A stretch of 64,000 bases of DNA from Ephydatia muelleri (lineage: Eukaryota; Porifera; Demospongiae; Spongillida; Spongillidae). Below the pieces are notes generated by a model, which was not told the origin of the DNA, made no database searches, and was given only the letters and a program-made list of their open reading frames with translations. Location of the stretch: contig JABACO010000006.1 of assembly GCA_013339895.1 (NCBI GenBank), positions 4,115,109 to 4,179,108 on the forward strand, written 5' to 3'. The position numbers were made by a program, and so were the translations under genes. Of this stretch, positions 23,993 through 34,589 are shown piece after piece (position 1 is the stretch's first letter; every line of letters begins with the position of its first letter).

Positions 23993-24891
23993 TTTTATGA
24001 TTAAAAAAACATCTGCTTTTTCACTAAGAAGGCCCTCAGAAATAAGCAGCAGCCTCCCAATCACTTTAAACTTCTTAGTGGCTTCTAAATTGCAGATATT
24101 TCTCTTTTCAGCCATGGAACGCTTGAAGTAGTAACTGTGCAAATTTGCGCGCTTGACGCTACGAATCACTCGTACAAACAACAGCAATCAAAAAGCTTCG
24201 CATCAAACAAGAGACAACTACAATCACAAACATTAGTCCTTATATACAGGTATGCGGACAAATCCACGTGCACATGCGCGTAATACACAAAGAGCGCTGA
24301 ATAACAGAGCAAAGACGGCGCTGTCTCAGCCTGTCCGCGATGTCACGATAGAGCAGCGGTTCCAACTTTACAGAACGCATACTAGAACCCGATCGACACG
24401 TACGTATGAGTTATTAAAAGAATAAATATATTTGTCTCCGCACGTCTCTTGTTTAAACGTTATCTGCAGCGCTAAACGAAAAGTCGGTTAGAGTCGGCTA
24501 AATCTTTGGTTTGGAAACACAAATCATTTTAGATTTCCTTCGTTTGGGTCCTAGAATCGTGTAGAAAAGTTCTTAAAGTTGGTACATGGAAATAAATTTT
24601 GTATTTTAACGTACTAAAAGGTCCACATCATTGTAAATATCATAATGGTACTTTAAAAAAAATATTACTAGATAGAGGAGAACAAAGGCCATATACACCT
24701 ATTCATTTTTTAATACCAGAAAGCAAGTACAATTTAGGAAACATAAATGACACTTTAAGTTAGTACACATTATTCAAATTTCATCAATTTCAATTTGTCT
24801 TGAATTTCAAATAGTATGAGTTACAAAACTGTTTCTGAAAAAAAAAACATCATTCCCATAGCCCATGTCATCATCCCAAACCACTGTGCCA

Positions 24892-25497
24892 CCGTCCCTC
24901 CTCCACCATCCCTCCTCCACCATCCCTCCTCCACCATCCCTCCTCCACCATCCCTCCTCCACCTTCCCTCCTCCACCATCCCTCCTCCACCATCCCTATT
25001 CCACCATCCCTCCTCCACCATCCCTCCTCCACCATCCCTCCTCCACCATCCCTCCTCCACCATCCCTCCTCCACCATCCCTCCTCCACCATCCCTCCTCC
25101 ACCATCCCTCCTCCACCATCCCTCCTCCACCATCCCTCCTCCACCATCCCTCCTCCACCATCCCTCCTCCACCATCCCTCCTCCACCATCCCTCCTCCAC
25201 CATCCCTCTCCACCATCCCTCCTCCACCATCCCTCCTCCACCATCCCTCCTCCACCATCCCTCCTCCACCATCCCTCCTCCACCATCCCTCCTCCACCAT
25301 CCCTCCTCCACCATCCCTCCTCCACCATCCCTCCTCCACCATCCCTCCTCCACCATCCCTCCTCCACCATCCCTCCTCCACCATCCCTCCTCCACCATCC
25401 CTCCTCCACCATCCTACCTCCCCATCCCTCCTCCACCATCCCTCTTCCACCATCCCTCCTCCACCATCCCTCCTCCACCATCCCTCCTCCACCATCC
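24892..25497. repeat. 14-bp CT-rich minisatellite, array 2
   Basis: About 43 copies of CCATCCCTCCTCCA, much more uniform than array 1, suggesting recent homogenisation. The intervening 900 bp (23993-24891) holds no recognisable gene. Confidence 0.95.
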
Positions 25498-25639
25498 TGT
25501 TACATGCACATGTACATTACTAATGAGTTCACGTTTTGCTTATTGCACCTCTTGAACTTCACCTACCCATACACTGCCATTGCGACCTATGGCTGCATGC
25601 TCCTGAACACCCAACCCTAGTACTGCATGTGTGCTGGGA

Positions 25640-28600
25640 GCCTGGGCACCTCCCTTCATGACTCCAGTGTGCACATCTCCACTACCAGAGGCACAGAGGC
25701 GACTGTCTCCCTACAAGGCCTAACCAGTGGTCACATGTACTACTGCAAGGCAGCAGCTTGGCTGTGTATTGGTGTGCAGTAAACACATGTACCCTTGGAA
25801 GGAAAGGATGCACTCATGTGGGCAATCAAAGTGTTCCTATCTGAATGTTCAGGCTGCTGGTACATGTGTGTCATGTGTTGAATCATTTCTAGGATAAGAG
25901 GCCCTGAAAAAATCTTTAAGACTGATGTATTGCTAGTTGAATCAGTAATGGGCGAGCAATGAATTACTAACTTCATTGGGACCAGATTTACAGCCATAGC
26001 CCTTTACATACAATTCATTAGCCATATATCATGGGATGCATGTGAGTTCAGTATGTGTGGACCTTACAGAGCTTCCAGCATACAGTCCATTGATTCCACA
26101 TACTGTCTGTCATCTTGACTGTGAACATTACAGCTGCTATGAATGGTAGCACTGTGATGTGCAACAACACTGACATTGGTGCTGCTGCATCAGTTGTTGT
26201 TTCCATGGCAACCGCCAATGTGATAGGATGTTGTTCATTAGCATTTTTTTAATGACATCACACTTACAGTGTAGCTAGACAGTATACATTATCACTGTGT
26301 TTATTACTTATTTACTGGGTCAGTTACTAGCAGCTGAGATGTTGGCATTGTAGAATGCAATCTAATTAATATCCTCAATTTGCATATGTGCAATTTTTTG
26401 TGTGTAAATGTTTACATTTGCAATTTCAAATGCTTGTAAATGGGGTTTATTGTAGCTTGTAGCAAATGATGCATGAATAATCATGAAATAAACTCTAATG
26501 AACACATATTTGAACTTTGAATGGACACAAATGTAATTTTTTTATATTAAACTACAACAGTAGTCTTTGCAGCTTGTTTAGTTATTGTGTTGCATAACAA
26601 CAATGAAAGTGTTCATTATTTTATTTACCAGCAGTAGATACAATGTACCGGCCAAATGTGGCAGATTTATGCCAATCGCCACACGAAGGCATTACACATA
26701 TTTCATTCTATTGGCCTGAATGAGTTATTTCTTCTCTCACCTGTGTGAAAATACAATGGTTGTGTCAATTGTCATAAGAGTTAATACAAGATATTACATC
26801 CCAATATACCACAACAATCTTCATATCTTCACATACAGGTCATGCTTTTGTGGTGTCACATTTAAGTTAATACTTGTTGTTGATATCTAATCCACTCACG
26901 ACATGTATATATAAGTTTATACAATATTTTCAGGTCTTCCTGGACGTCCAAATGCTGTGGCAAATACCATTGGTCCAGACATGGTACTAGTGGTAGTGAA
27001 CCCCTCCTCCAGGGGTGGTCTTCCTACAAGCTACAATGTCACCATCAGTAATAGAAGCTATGTGTACAGCAATTCTACACCAGCTTTTCTCAATGGGTCT
27101 GCAATGGTCACCTTCGCTGGTCTGACAATTTGCACCAACTACACTATCTCAGAAGTGGCAATCAACTGTGCTGGTTCAAGTAACCCTACCACAATCAACA
27201 TCTTATGTCTAAATTGACAGCTTTCGTATAGTTACTTGAATTTCAGTTTGGCCACATGAGTAATGTGTAATGACAAGTTGGGGTGGGAGGGGAGGGGGAA
27301 TTTACTTATTGTCAAGTGTAGAGATTTTGATGGTACAAGCTGTCAAGCGTATGTGGGTCTATTTAGTGTACAGTAGATTAAACTCAATGAATCATTGTAT
27401 GAGTGATTTAGAACTGAAGTCAGGAAAACTACAGTGTTCCCTGTTGGGACTAGAGTTTTTTGAAATGGTGAACTTGAAGACACACCCTATTTAAAAGCCA
27501 AGAGGTTTCGGAAGCAACACTCCCATCAGAACCATTGTCACAAACCATTACTGGCATCATTCGGTGGCCAAAGAGTCCAGCATGTCTGCAGCCATTGAGG
27601 CTTTGTCATCCACCTTCACTGTGGCCTGACGTCATAAAAATTGCTTTGTTTATTTCAGGTTGTCGGGCATCCATTTTCCCCTGGTGTGGTGCTGACACGT
27701 GTAACAGCTCACTCACGGCATCTTTATTGTATGGGGCATGGAAGCTTGGCCTTTCTCCTGCCGGCATATTGCCTTGCCGCTAGGACCAACAAACCTGAGT
27801 CCTTGGTGGTACATGTATGTTATGGCTGTCTCAATATGTCCGCCAATACTGAAGGTTCTCCTCATGAGGCTTGAGTCTCTTCCTCTGGAGGGTGCAGGCC
27901 CTATACTATATCCTCTCCATGTTTCAGTTCGTATTTTATGTATGCAATCATGTATACATGTATCTGCAGAATGTTGAGTAATATGTTTTGAAAGCATACA
28001 TGCGTGTATTACGTTACAATTGGTGTGCTTTATCACAGATTCCCAAAGAAGTCAGAACCTCCCATGCATGCTGTACTGTACATGCTAATAACTTGGTTGA
28101 ATTGGATGCAGTGCCAGCTCCAACTCCAACTTCAAGTGCATCCAACACTGCACCATCAAATCCAACAGCACGAACAACAATTTCTATTGCACCTATAAAT
28201 TTGAACCCTTTGCTATGTTGCATATTCATGTATTGATGACAGAGCCCTATAGTAAACAATGGCTATCAGTGTATGCCTATTTAGTGACTCCTTTCATCTG
28301 TGAAGCTAACATTGCATTGTGATGTGTGCCTTGAGGCCAACCAATAATAATAAGTTGTGAATATCCACAGTATCATTTGCATTTACTATGACCATTTGGC
28401 ATGTCGATACTATATCACAATGTGTGGAGAATTTATACTTTAGTCTTCAAAGCCACCTTTGTTGCCTAACTCAAGAACAATAGCCTTTGCATCAATGAAT
28501 GTCTTGTTTGAAAGGCTTCACCAGTCTGGAGGCCAATGGATTCTATAATGCATACAAGTCTAGTGAATAATTATTGTGTATAGTACATATATGTACAGTG

Positions 28601-28862
28601 TGATACTTTTATGTGCAGTGTTTGCACTACGATTGCACCTTTATTTGACAGCTAACAATATTGGTATAATAGTTGGAATAGTGATTGGAGGACTGGCGTT
28701 TGTGATTCTTAGTATTGTTGCTGTTGTTCTACTGATCTGCCTGTTTTCATCATCCAAGACATGTAGGTTGCCATGGACACACTTTGCAGTATTGTTATCA
28801 TTGCCATTTGTACCACTTACAGCCAAGCAGACCAAGATCGATGGTGGTGGATAAGGACATTC
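25640..28862 (+). pseudogene. Decayed Ig/FN3 receptor paralog
   Basis: Exon-like blocks in receptor order. About 25655-25782 is a beta-sandwich-like piece (STTRGTEATVSLQGLTSG, CKAAAW). About 26046-26222 is the second half of the Ig-like domain (SMCGPYRASSIQ...VNITAAMNGSTVMCNN) with a 4-base loss near 26105 that shifts the frame. About 26935-27213 is FN3 with a mutated donor (GTCTAA). Stalk exon starts at 28112 without a recognisable donor. The TM exon at 28652-28762 (111 bp, phase 1-1) has GIIVGIVIGGLAFVILSIV. Compared with the intact minus-strand gene, at least two lesions are visible and no signal-peptide exon is seen. TM and tail differ from the intact gene, so this is an older paralog. 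Confidence 0.7.
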
Positions 28863-29695
28863 TCCTAACCCCATTACAACACCCCAAACCTCTAGTGTAC
28901 CTCCTGTAGTAGGTATGTTGTTTATTTTATATATGCACATGGCTCTCTCCATGGACATCACGTTTACTGTACTGTACACATGTACATTGCAGCTGTATGT
29001 TATATCACTGTTCCATTGACTTTGTTTCATGTACTAGCAACTGAGATTGTGGTATCATTCCCATGTATTATGCAATACATTTATTTTCTAATCTATACTG
29101 TAGCTATTAACTGAGATACTTACAGCAAATTTGTTATTCTAAAATTAGTTTCTTCAAATGTCCTGTACTACCAATGCTAGCCTATATGTGCAATCTGCCA
29201 CACCTTGAAGTGTGCCTGTATATTCATCCATTGCTCTATATTAGAGTGCTAGTGATGTTTTGTAACCCCATCACTAACCATGGAGCAGCCTCAGGAGAGA
29301 GACATCTCGTTATCATGTTAAAAGGCACTCAGCTCAGGTATGATGACCATGCTAGGACTCAAGTGATTACATTAAATATTTTGTCAAATGGCTATTTGTA
29401 TTGTATGGCACAAGTTGAAATGGAACTTAGTTGCATATTCAATCTTATCTGCATTACTGCATGTCCTTACCAAACATAGCCACAATGATAAAGCTTATAA
29501 TTGATTCTTTTTCAAAATTAAAGCAAAATGAAAGAACTTATACATACATTTGGTAAAACAAACAGCAGAAAATATATTCCATCTATTTTACTGTCCATTT
29601 TTCTCTAGTGGAATAAATAGCTGGCTGAAATGTGATATGACACAGGGCAAGAATGCAAAGCTGAATGCTTCAGAACACGTTAAGGACCATTTTAC

Positions 29696-29769
29696 CTGCA
29701 GTGGTGTTGAAATTGGTGATGTAATGGATGCACTTGAAGTTGGTGGAGGAGATAGAGTTAGAGCTAGCT
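29696..29769 (-). pseudogene. Orphan stalk exon
   Basis: Homologous to the stalk exon 35299-35370, with acceptor and donor preserved, but 74 instead of 72 bp (a three-base gain and one-base loss). The frame and phase are therefore broken. The adjacent TM/tail exon has been deleted near 29600-29625. Confidence 0.75.
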
Positions 29770-29974
29770 CTGCATCCAATGCAGCTTACTGCACTCATAT
29801 GTCATTTAGGACTATTTTAGTACCCATGATAAACATGCCATACATACATGCATGTATAACATGAGATGGTTTGAAAAATACATCACACTGTGTTTTGATT
29901 ATTAAAGCATAACAGAATTAATATGTTCATATGTGATTAGGACTATTATAGAACCCATGATAAACATACTATAC

Positions 29975-30269
29975 ACAAGTAAATAAAAACATTCTCTAAC
30001 GAGAAAGTTGTTGGTATATAGGATTGACCAATGGTGTGTAAAAAGCACAGAAACAAGAGTGACAGAAATTTGACTGGAAAATTGAAATAGGCCTATATTT
30101 AGCCCATTACTCAGGCATGTACTGTTACAACGTTAGTGTGCTAAATATAGGCCTATTTCAATTTTCCAGTCAAATTTCTGTCACTCTTGTTTCTGTGCTT
30201 TTTACACCACCATTGGTCAATCCTATATACCAACAACTTTCTCGTTAGAGAATGTTTTTATTTACTTGT
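29975..30269. mobile_element. 295-bp perfect-hairpin MITE
   Basis: Two arms of about 125 bp, almost identical and inverted: ACAAGTAAATAAAAACATTC...CCTATATTTAGC and its complement, with a loop of about 35 bases. No coding sequence. A diverged half copy lies at 16363-16505. High arm identity implies recent movement, and the RNA would form a long duplex. Confidence 0.9.
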
Positions 30270-30404
30270 TTCATAAGTTTTTTCCTCTGGCGTCTTTATA
30301 AGTGGTCACAAATTAATTTTAATTTTTGAAGGGAGAGAGGTTAAAAAAGTTAATAATAGAAATTATATGTATATGAGTTCTTAATGTTCTGTATGGTTCC
30401 GCCT

Positions 30405-30725
30405 TGTCCTCTTTGTCTCCCCCAGCCTCTTCTATGGCCGCGGCGGCCTGGTTCTGGCCATGGGAGCCATGCGGGTGGTGGTGGCAGCGGCCAGGGTGGC
30501 AGCAGGCAAAGTGGTGGTGGGGGCACTGGTGCCAATACTGGTGCCGGTGGTGGGGCTGGTGCAGGTAGCGGCGGTGCTCCTGCTTCTGCTGCTGGAGGTG
30601 GGGGCAGCTCTGCTGTTGGCGGTGGGGGCAGCGGTGGGGGCAGCTCTGCTCGGCAGGGGCAGTGCTGCAGCTGCTGCTGGCGGCGGACAGTAGGGGGGCA
30701 GCAATGTATCTAGCAGCGGTGGCTG
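30405..30725. other. GC-rich GGT/GGC/GCT-repeat block
   Basis: A 320-bp island of imperfect trinucleotide repeats. One strand would encode Gly/Ser/Ala-rich, the other Pro/Ala-rich sequence. It may be the C-terminal low-complexity part of the minus-strand gene upstream of it, or simple-sequence DNA. Confidence 0.6.
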
Positions 30726-30756
30726 CGTAAAGGGAAGAGGAGTTGGAGGATGTACT

Positions 30757-31616
30757 TCATCCTCCGACTAATGCATCTGCACCAATCTTACTTACTGCTG
30801 CACGGGCAGATCTTGTAACAACCTTTTGAGCTAGCAATGGATGAGACTTACAAAAGGCATCAAGCTCACTATCCCTAAGAATAGCTTTTTCAAGTCCACC
30901 ATTATACTCCATTAGTGCATGAGATTTGGGTTCATACAAGGAGTAGCTATATGGGAGAAGGATATGGTTTCAGTGCTCATACACAGTTGCAGCCGTAGTA
31001 CATCAGATAAGGAAGCCTTTTTGTACATCAGATTAAGGATGACACCCCCAATATTCAATAGACAGGTCACAAAGGAGAAAGGACTACAGGTACTGTACAC
31101 AACAGTTGGGTCACCATGCATGCTGTACATGTGAAGTGAATGGTTTTGTGCAGATCCCTTCCTTACATACGTGCTGTACACATGTTGCATGCACATCTTC
31201 CTATAGCTTTTTAATGCTAGTGCAATACAACATGCCATGACATACCTTTGGGTGGTAGTGGTAGTTCGGTGACCCCTGCGATATCGCTTCCTCTCGGCAG
31301 CACGTTTAGCCAATCGGACAGCGGGGTCATACCAATACCGATTCCTTTCAGATGCCTTAATGGCAGCTGAATTGTCCTCGTATTTCTGCCTTTTAGCAGC
31401 GCGGTTCTCCTCGACGTCCTCTTGATATCGCTGCCTTTTAGCAGATTGCTTAGATTCAATATCTGCGTTGTAGCTGTCGCGTACAGAGGCCTTCTTCTTT
31501 TCGGGATCGGCCTTGTAGCTGTCGCATACAAAGGCCTTCTTCTTTTCGGGATCGGCTCGTTGCTTAGATCTCTTCTTTCGATTACGCGGATCTCTTCTTT
31601 CGATTACGCGAAGGCA
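30757..31616 (-). pseudogene. Basic coiled-coil-like protein with DPEKKK repeats, start disrupted
   Basis: The ATG at 31616 is followed by two tandem copies of a 22-bp segment (31589-31610 and 31567-31588). The duplication shifts the frame and creates an early stop. Past it the frame encodes Lys/Arg/Asp-rich repeats (ADPEKKKAFVCDSYK, ADPEKKKASVRDSYN, then looser copies ending in AAERKRYRRG) up to a donor (AAG|GTATGTC) near 31246. A further in-frame block at 30939-30757 (LDAFCKSHPLLAQKVVTRS) is probably a later exon. Similar Asp-Pro-Glu-Lys-Lys repeats occur in transposon-linked proteins of cnidarians and sponges; this is from memory. It lies within the 2.2-kb insertion in copy A. Confidence 0.5.
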
Positions 31617-31888
31617 TTTAACTTCACTAGCCAAAGTATTAAACTGCGATAGGAACACCAAATAAATTTCGTGCAGGTCTACTGCATGCTGTAAAATAAC
31701 TTCATTCATCAACAATAAACCAAATAAACTTCTGCAATAACTTCATATCCTATACAGAACTTGCTACCGCATGAGGTACTTCTCGCTGTAGTCTTTATAT
31801 GACCTTAAAGGGCACCGTGCAGGTGAATTCCAAAGATATTGGTGCTATTGCCGTTCTTCAAAACCGTTCGTAGCTCGAGTTATACCTT

Positions 31889-31984
31889 CCTAAGGAAGAA
31901 GAAGAAGAAGACGACGACGACGACGACCAAGAATTATTTTGGGACTGGGCACGAGAAAAAGGAATTCGTTTGTTTCTCTAAAAG
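31889..31984 (+). other. Acidic run and short reading frame
   Basis: (GAA)n then (GAC)n encodes five Glu and about six Asp, followed by QELFWDWAREKGIR and a stop. A preceding CTAAG could serve as acceptor. It may be an exon end or a trinucleotide microsatellite; no further support. Confidence 0.25.
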
Positions 31985-32420
31985 CACACCGTTTTATGAC
32001 ACGGAACAAACGTAGAACTGTAGATCTTTGAGTTCTCGTTCCGTCGCGACAAAGAGATACGCGATCCGTTTCTCCGTTGTCCCTCCAGACGCGAGTGAAG
32101 TTTTTTTAATGATATTCATCAATCCTCAATCAATCCTATATTGAACCTGCTGCCGCAGGTTCAGATACAACACATGCATGTAAAACATGAGATGGTGTGC
32201 AATAGGTTTAAAAAAAATGCATCACACTGCAATGTATTTTGAAAAATATTATTATAGCATAACAGAATTAATAATTTTAATATTTGAAATCTAAATCCCT
32301 TGACAGTGGCGCCTGCTATTAGCAACAAGTTTGTATGCTTATTTTAATGCTTCCTTCCACCTCTGTATTTGATCATCTAAAAATGAACTGTGTGAGATAC
32401 AAATTGGGTATCGATATTTG

Positions 32421-32668
32421 GCGTTGAGGCAGCGAAAAGGGACCTAGCGCATATTATAAAAATTTCCAGGAAGGAGCATCAAAGTCCACGCGTGTAATAA
32501 AAATGTACGCGTAATAAAAAAATTCAGGACCCTATAACTCCATGATGGACAGGCTAATTTCCAGTACGTAAGAAGAAAGCTGTAGAGGACATAGGTGTCT
32601 CTTTGAATATGAATAATTTGAAAACTTGAAAAAATATGCGCTAGGTCCCTTTTCGCTGCCTCGACACC
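32421..32668. mobile_element. 248-bp MITE (GAAAAGGGACCTA family), copy 1
   Basis: The arms GAGGCAGCGAAAAGGGACCTA and their complement TAGGTCCCTTTTCGCTGCCTC flank a non-coding core. ATTTG is duplicated at 32416-32420 and 32669-32673. The paralogous block B has one uninterrupted ATTTG at 35696-35700, giving a direct empty site. Confidence 0.9.
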
Positions 32669-32934
32669 ATTTGATATTTTCATTCATCAATAATTTATTG
32701 ACAAAAAGAAATTAAAATCATTTTTACAACTAATCAAGCAAACGACTGTTGCATTATCCAGGTGTAGGAGGGGCAAAAATTTAGTGCTCCAGTCAAGAAT
32801 ATTGGTTGCATCCACACAGCACCGAAACCAATGTTCTAACATTAAACCACAGTTATGTGCACATCATGTACTAGATAATGGCTTGTCCTTGTGTAGCACC
32901 AACACTTATACTTACATAAGACATCGATTCTGGT

Positions 32935-33178
32935 AGTGTTACTTGAACCAGCACAGTTGATGAGATAGTGTAAATTTAAATCTGACCATTGCAGACCCAT
33001 TGAGAAAAGCTGGTGTAGAATTTCTGCACCCATACATGTAGCTACTATTACTGATCGTGACATTGTAGCTTGTAGGAAGACCACCACTGGAGGAGGGGTT
33101 CACTACCACTAGTACCATGTCTGCACCAATGGTATTTGCCACAACATTTGGAGCTGCTCCAGGAGGACCTGAAAGAAT
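32935..33178 (-). pseudogene. Orphan FN3 exon
   Basis: Homologous to the FN3 exon at 35953-36234 (VVNPSSSGGLPTSYNVTISN), but a deletion removes most of the strand containing LTNSTNYTISA and shifts the frame near 32985. The flanking splice sites are still visible. Confidence 0.8.
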
Positions 33179-33412
33179 TATAGTATTGTTATCATATTTA
33201 AGTGAAAGATTATAGCTCACCCTAAGTGTCTGATATGGTGAAACAGTACTTCAAAACTGGAACGTGGCAAGCTAGTGAATGACCGAAGATGTAAGGTATG
33301 ACGAGTTCACTTCACATACAATAGATACAATTCACGTGTCTTGCACGCACATATATGTACATGCACTCAATAGGACAGCCAGGCCCTCGTACACACACCA
33401 CACTGCCTGTAC

Positions 33413-34320
33413 TATATGCTTAAATATCAAATTAATCTCGTTATAGTGTACATGTATACGCAAGCTAAGCGGTTGCCCACAACATGTTGTGAACCCGCTT
33501 CGCAAACGCTTAGCTTGCGTATACATGTACAGATTAATTTGATATTTAACCTTTAATCTCCAGAGCCAAGTCCTACGCGTAGGACCAATATTTGAAAATT
33601 CATTGTAAATAGAAATGCAAGTTTTTGTCAACCATTTCTGTACTGTTATTTGATGTGTCTACCATGCTTAGTTTACCAATTGACAATCCATTTTTTTAAA
33701 TCACGCTCTTGGTTACACGATGCAAAAAACAGGATGCGGTACTTAAAAATGCATTATGCGTACAATTTAATTGTCACAGAAAAAAGTATGACAAGTATAA
33801 CTTTTATTGGATGTTTTTTGAAGCTTGATGTGTGTGCTACTTAACGCATTCTATGGCAGTTGTCTAACTCTAAACGATTTAGCCATTTGTACTGAAAACA
33901 CACTGTGCGTTTTCAAGATTTGTCCATTCACTTGGCTATTCCAAGACATGCGACTGACAAATAAGTATTGTTCATACGCTTGTGGAGCTAGCAAATTCCA
34001 AATGTACTTTTTTATTTTCCTAGTGCCAAAGACCTGTCTCACTATCCCCCTTGTTTTGAACGTCGTTCTGATCTTTCCAACATTGCTTGTTGGTACTTGA
34101 AGTTGCTTCACGATAACATGTATCTATTGGCAATGAGTATTGACTGTATTTGACAGTCTTTGAAGAATTGCAAGGAAGTACCAGTATATTCAGAATTACT
34201 AACCATTTTTACAGTACAATGAGTTTTTGGTTTGTTCTCTGTTCATATGGGTTTGCAAAAAATTAATTTTAACATGCGTCCTACGCGTAGGACGTCTGGA
34301 GATTAAAGGTTAAGCATATA
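33413..34320. repeat. Palindromic element split by a transposon
   Basis: The left arm 33413 to about 33473 (TATATGCTTAAATATCAAAT...ACGCAAGCTAAGCG) is complementary to about 33509-33545 continued at 34310-34320. The right arm is cut exactly at TTAA by the piggyBac-like element. Joining across one TTAA restores the complement of the left arm end. Confidence 0.85.
33550..34309. mobile_element. Non-autonomous piggyBac-like element (760 bp)
   Basis: The ends are CCTTTAATCTCCAGA... and its complement ...TCTGGAGATTAAAGG, each followed inward by the palindrome TCCTACGCGTAGGA. TTAA is duplicated at 33546-33549 and 34310-34313, the hallmark of piggyBac-superfamily integration. Short frames inside resemble no intact transposase, so it probably depends on an enzyme in trans. 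Confidence 0.85.
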
Positions 34321-34589
34321 CACGCACACTGCATGTATATAGACTACGCAACATCAACATTCCTACAATCACTGCAACTCTATGGAACTGCAACTGCACG
34401 GATTGTCAGCTAAGCATGATGCAACATGTGGCTATATTTAGGGTCAAGTTAAGGTTATTTGTAAATTGGAATCATATGATACAATGTCTCCATGACAACC
34501 TTGGAGAGTTATGTTTGATCTCTTAATCTGAGAGGGCAGAGGTAATGCATTGCTAGCTAATAGTTGAGGTACTTCTACAGCATATATGT

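Larger units (their letters stand above)
29160..33412 (-). repeat. Duplicated receptor 3' block, copy A
   Basis: Intronic and exonic sequence matching copy B (34590-37030) in the same order and orientation: GTGCTAGTGATGTTTTGTAA with flank at 29250/34678, stalk exon at 29696/35299, the AAAACATGAGATGGTGTG segment at 32180/35467, FN3 exon at about 32935/35953, and CACTCAATAGGACAGCCAGG at 33365/36974. Copy A has lost the TM/tail exon and gained about 2.2 kb of foreign DNA (29975-32160). Confidence 0.8.

Noticed and set aside
23415-25620. Long Ser/Pro/His- and Gly/Trp/Arg-rich reading frames on both strands
   Set aside because: A 14-bp CT-rich satellite lacks stops in most frames; several overlapping frames open at once is the signature of simple sequence, not of genes.
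30384-30713. Glycine-rich protein on the plus strand
   Set aside because: GC-rich trinucleotide repeat sequence; the opposite strand is equally open and no splice or homology support exists.
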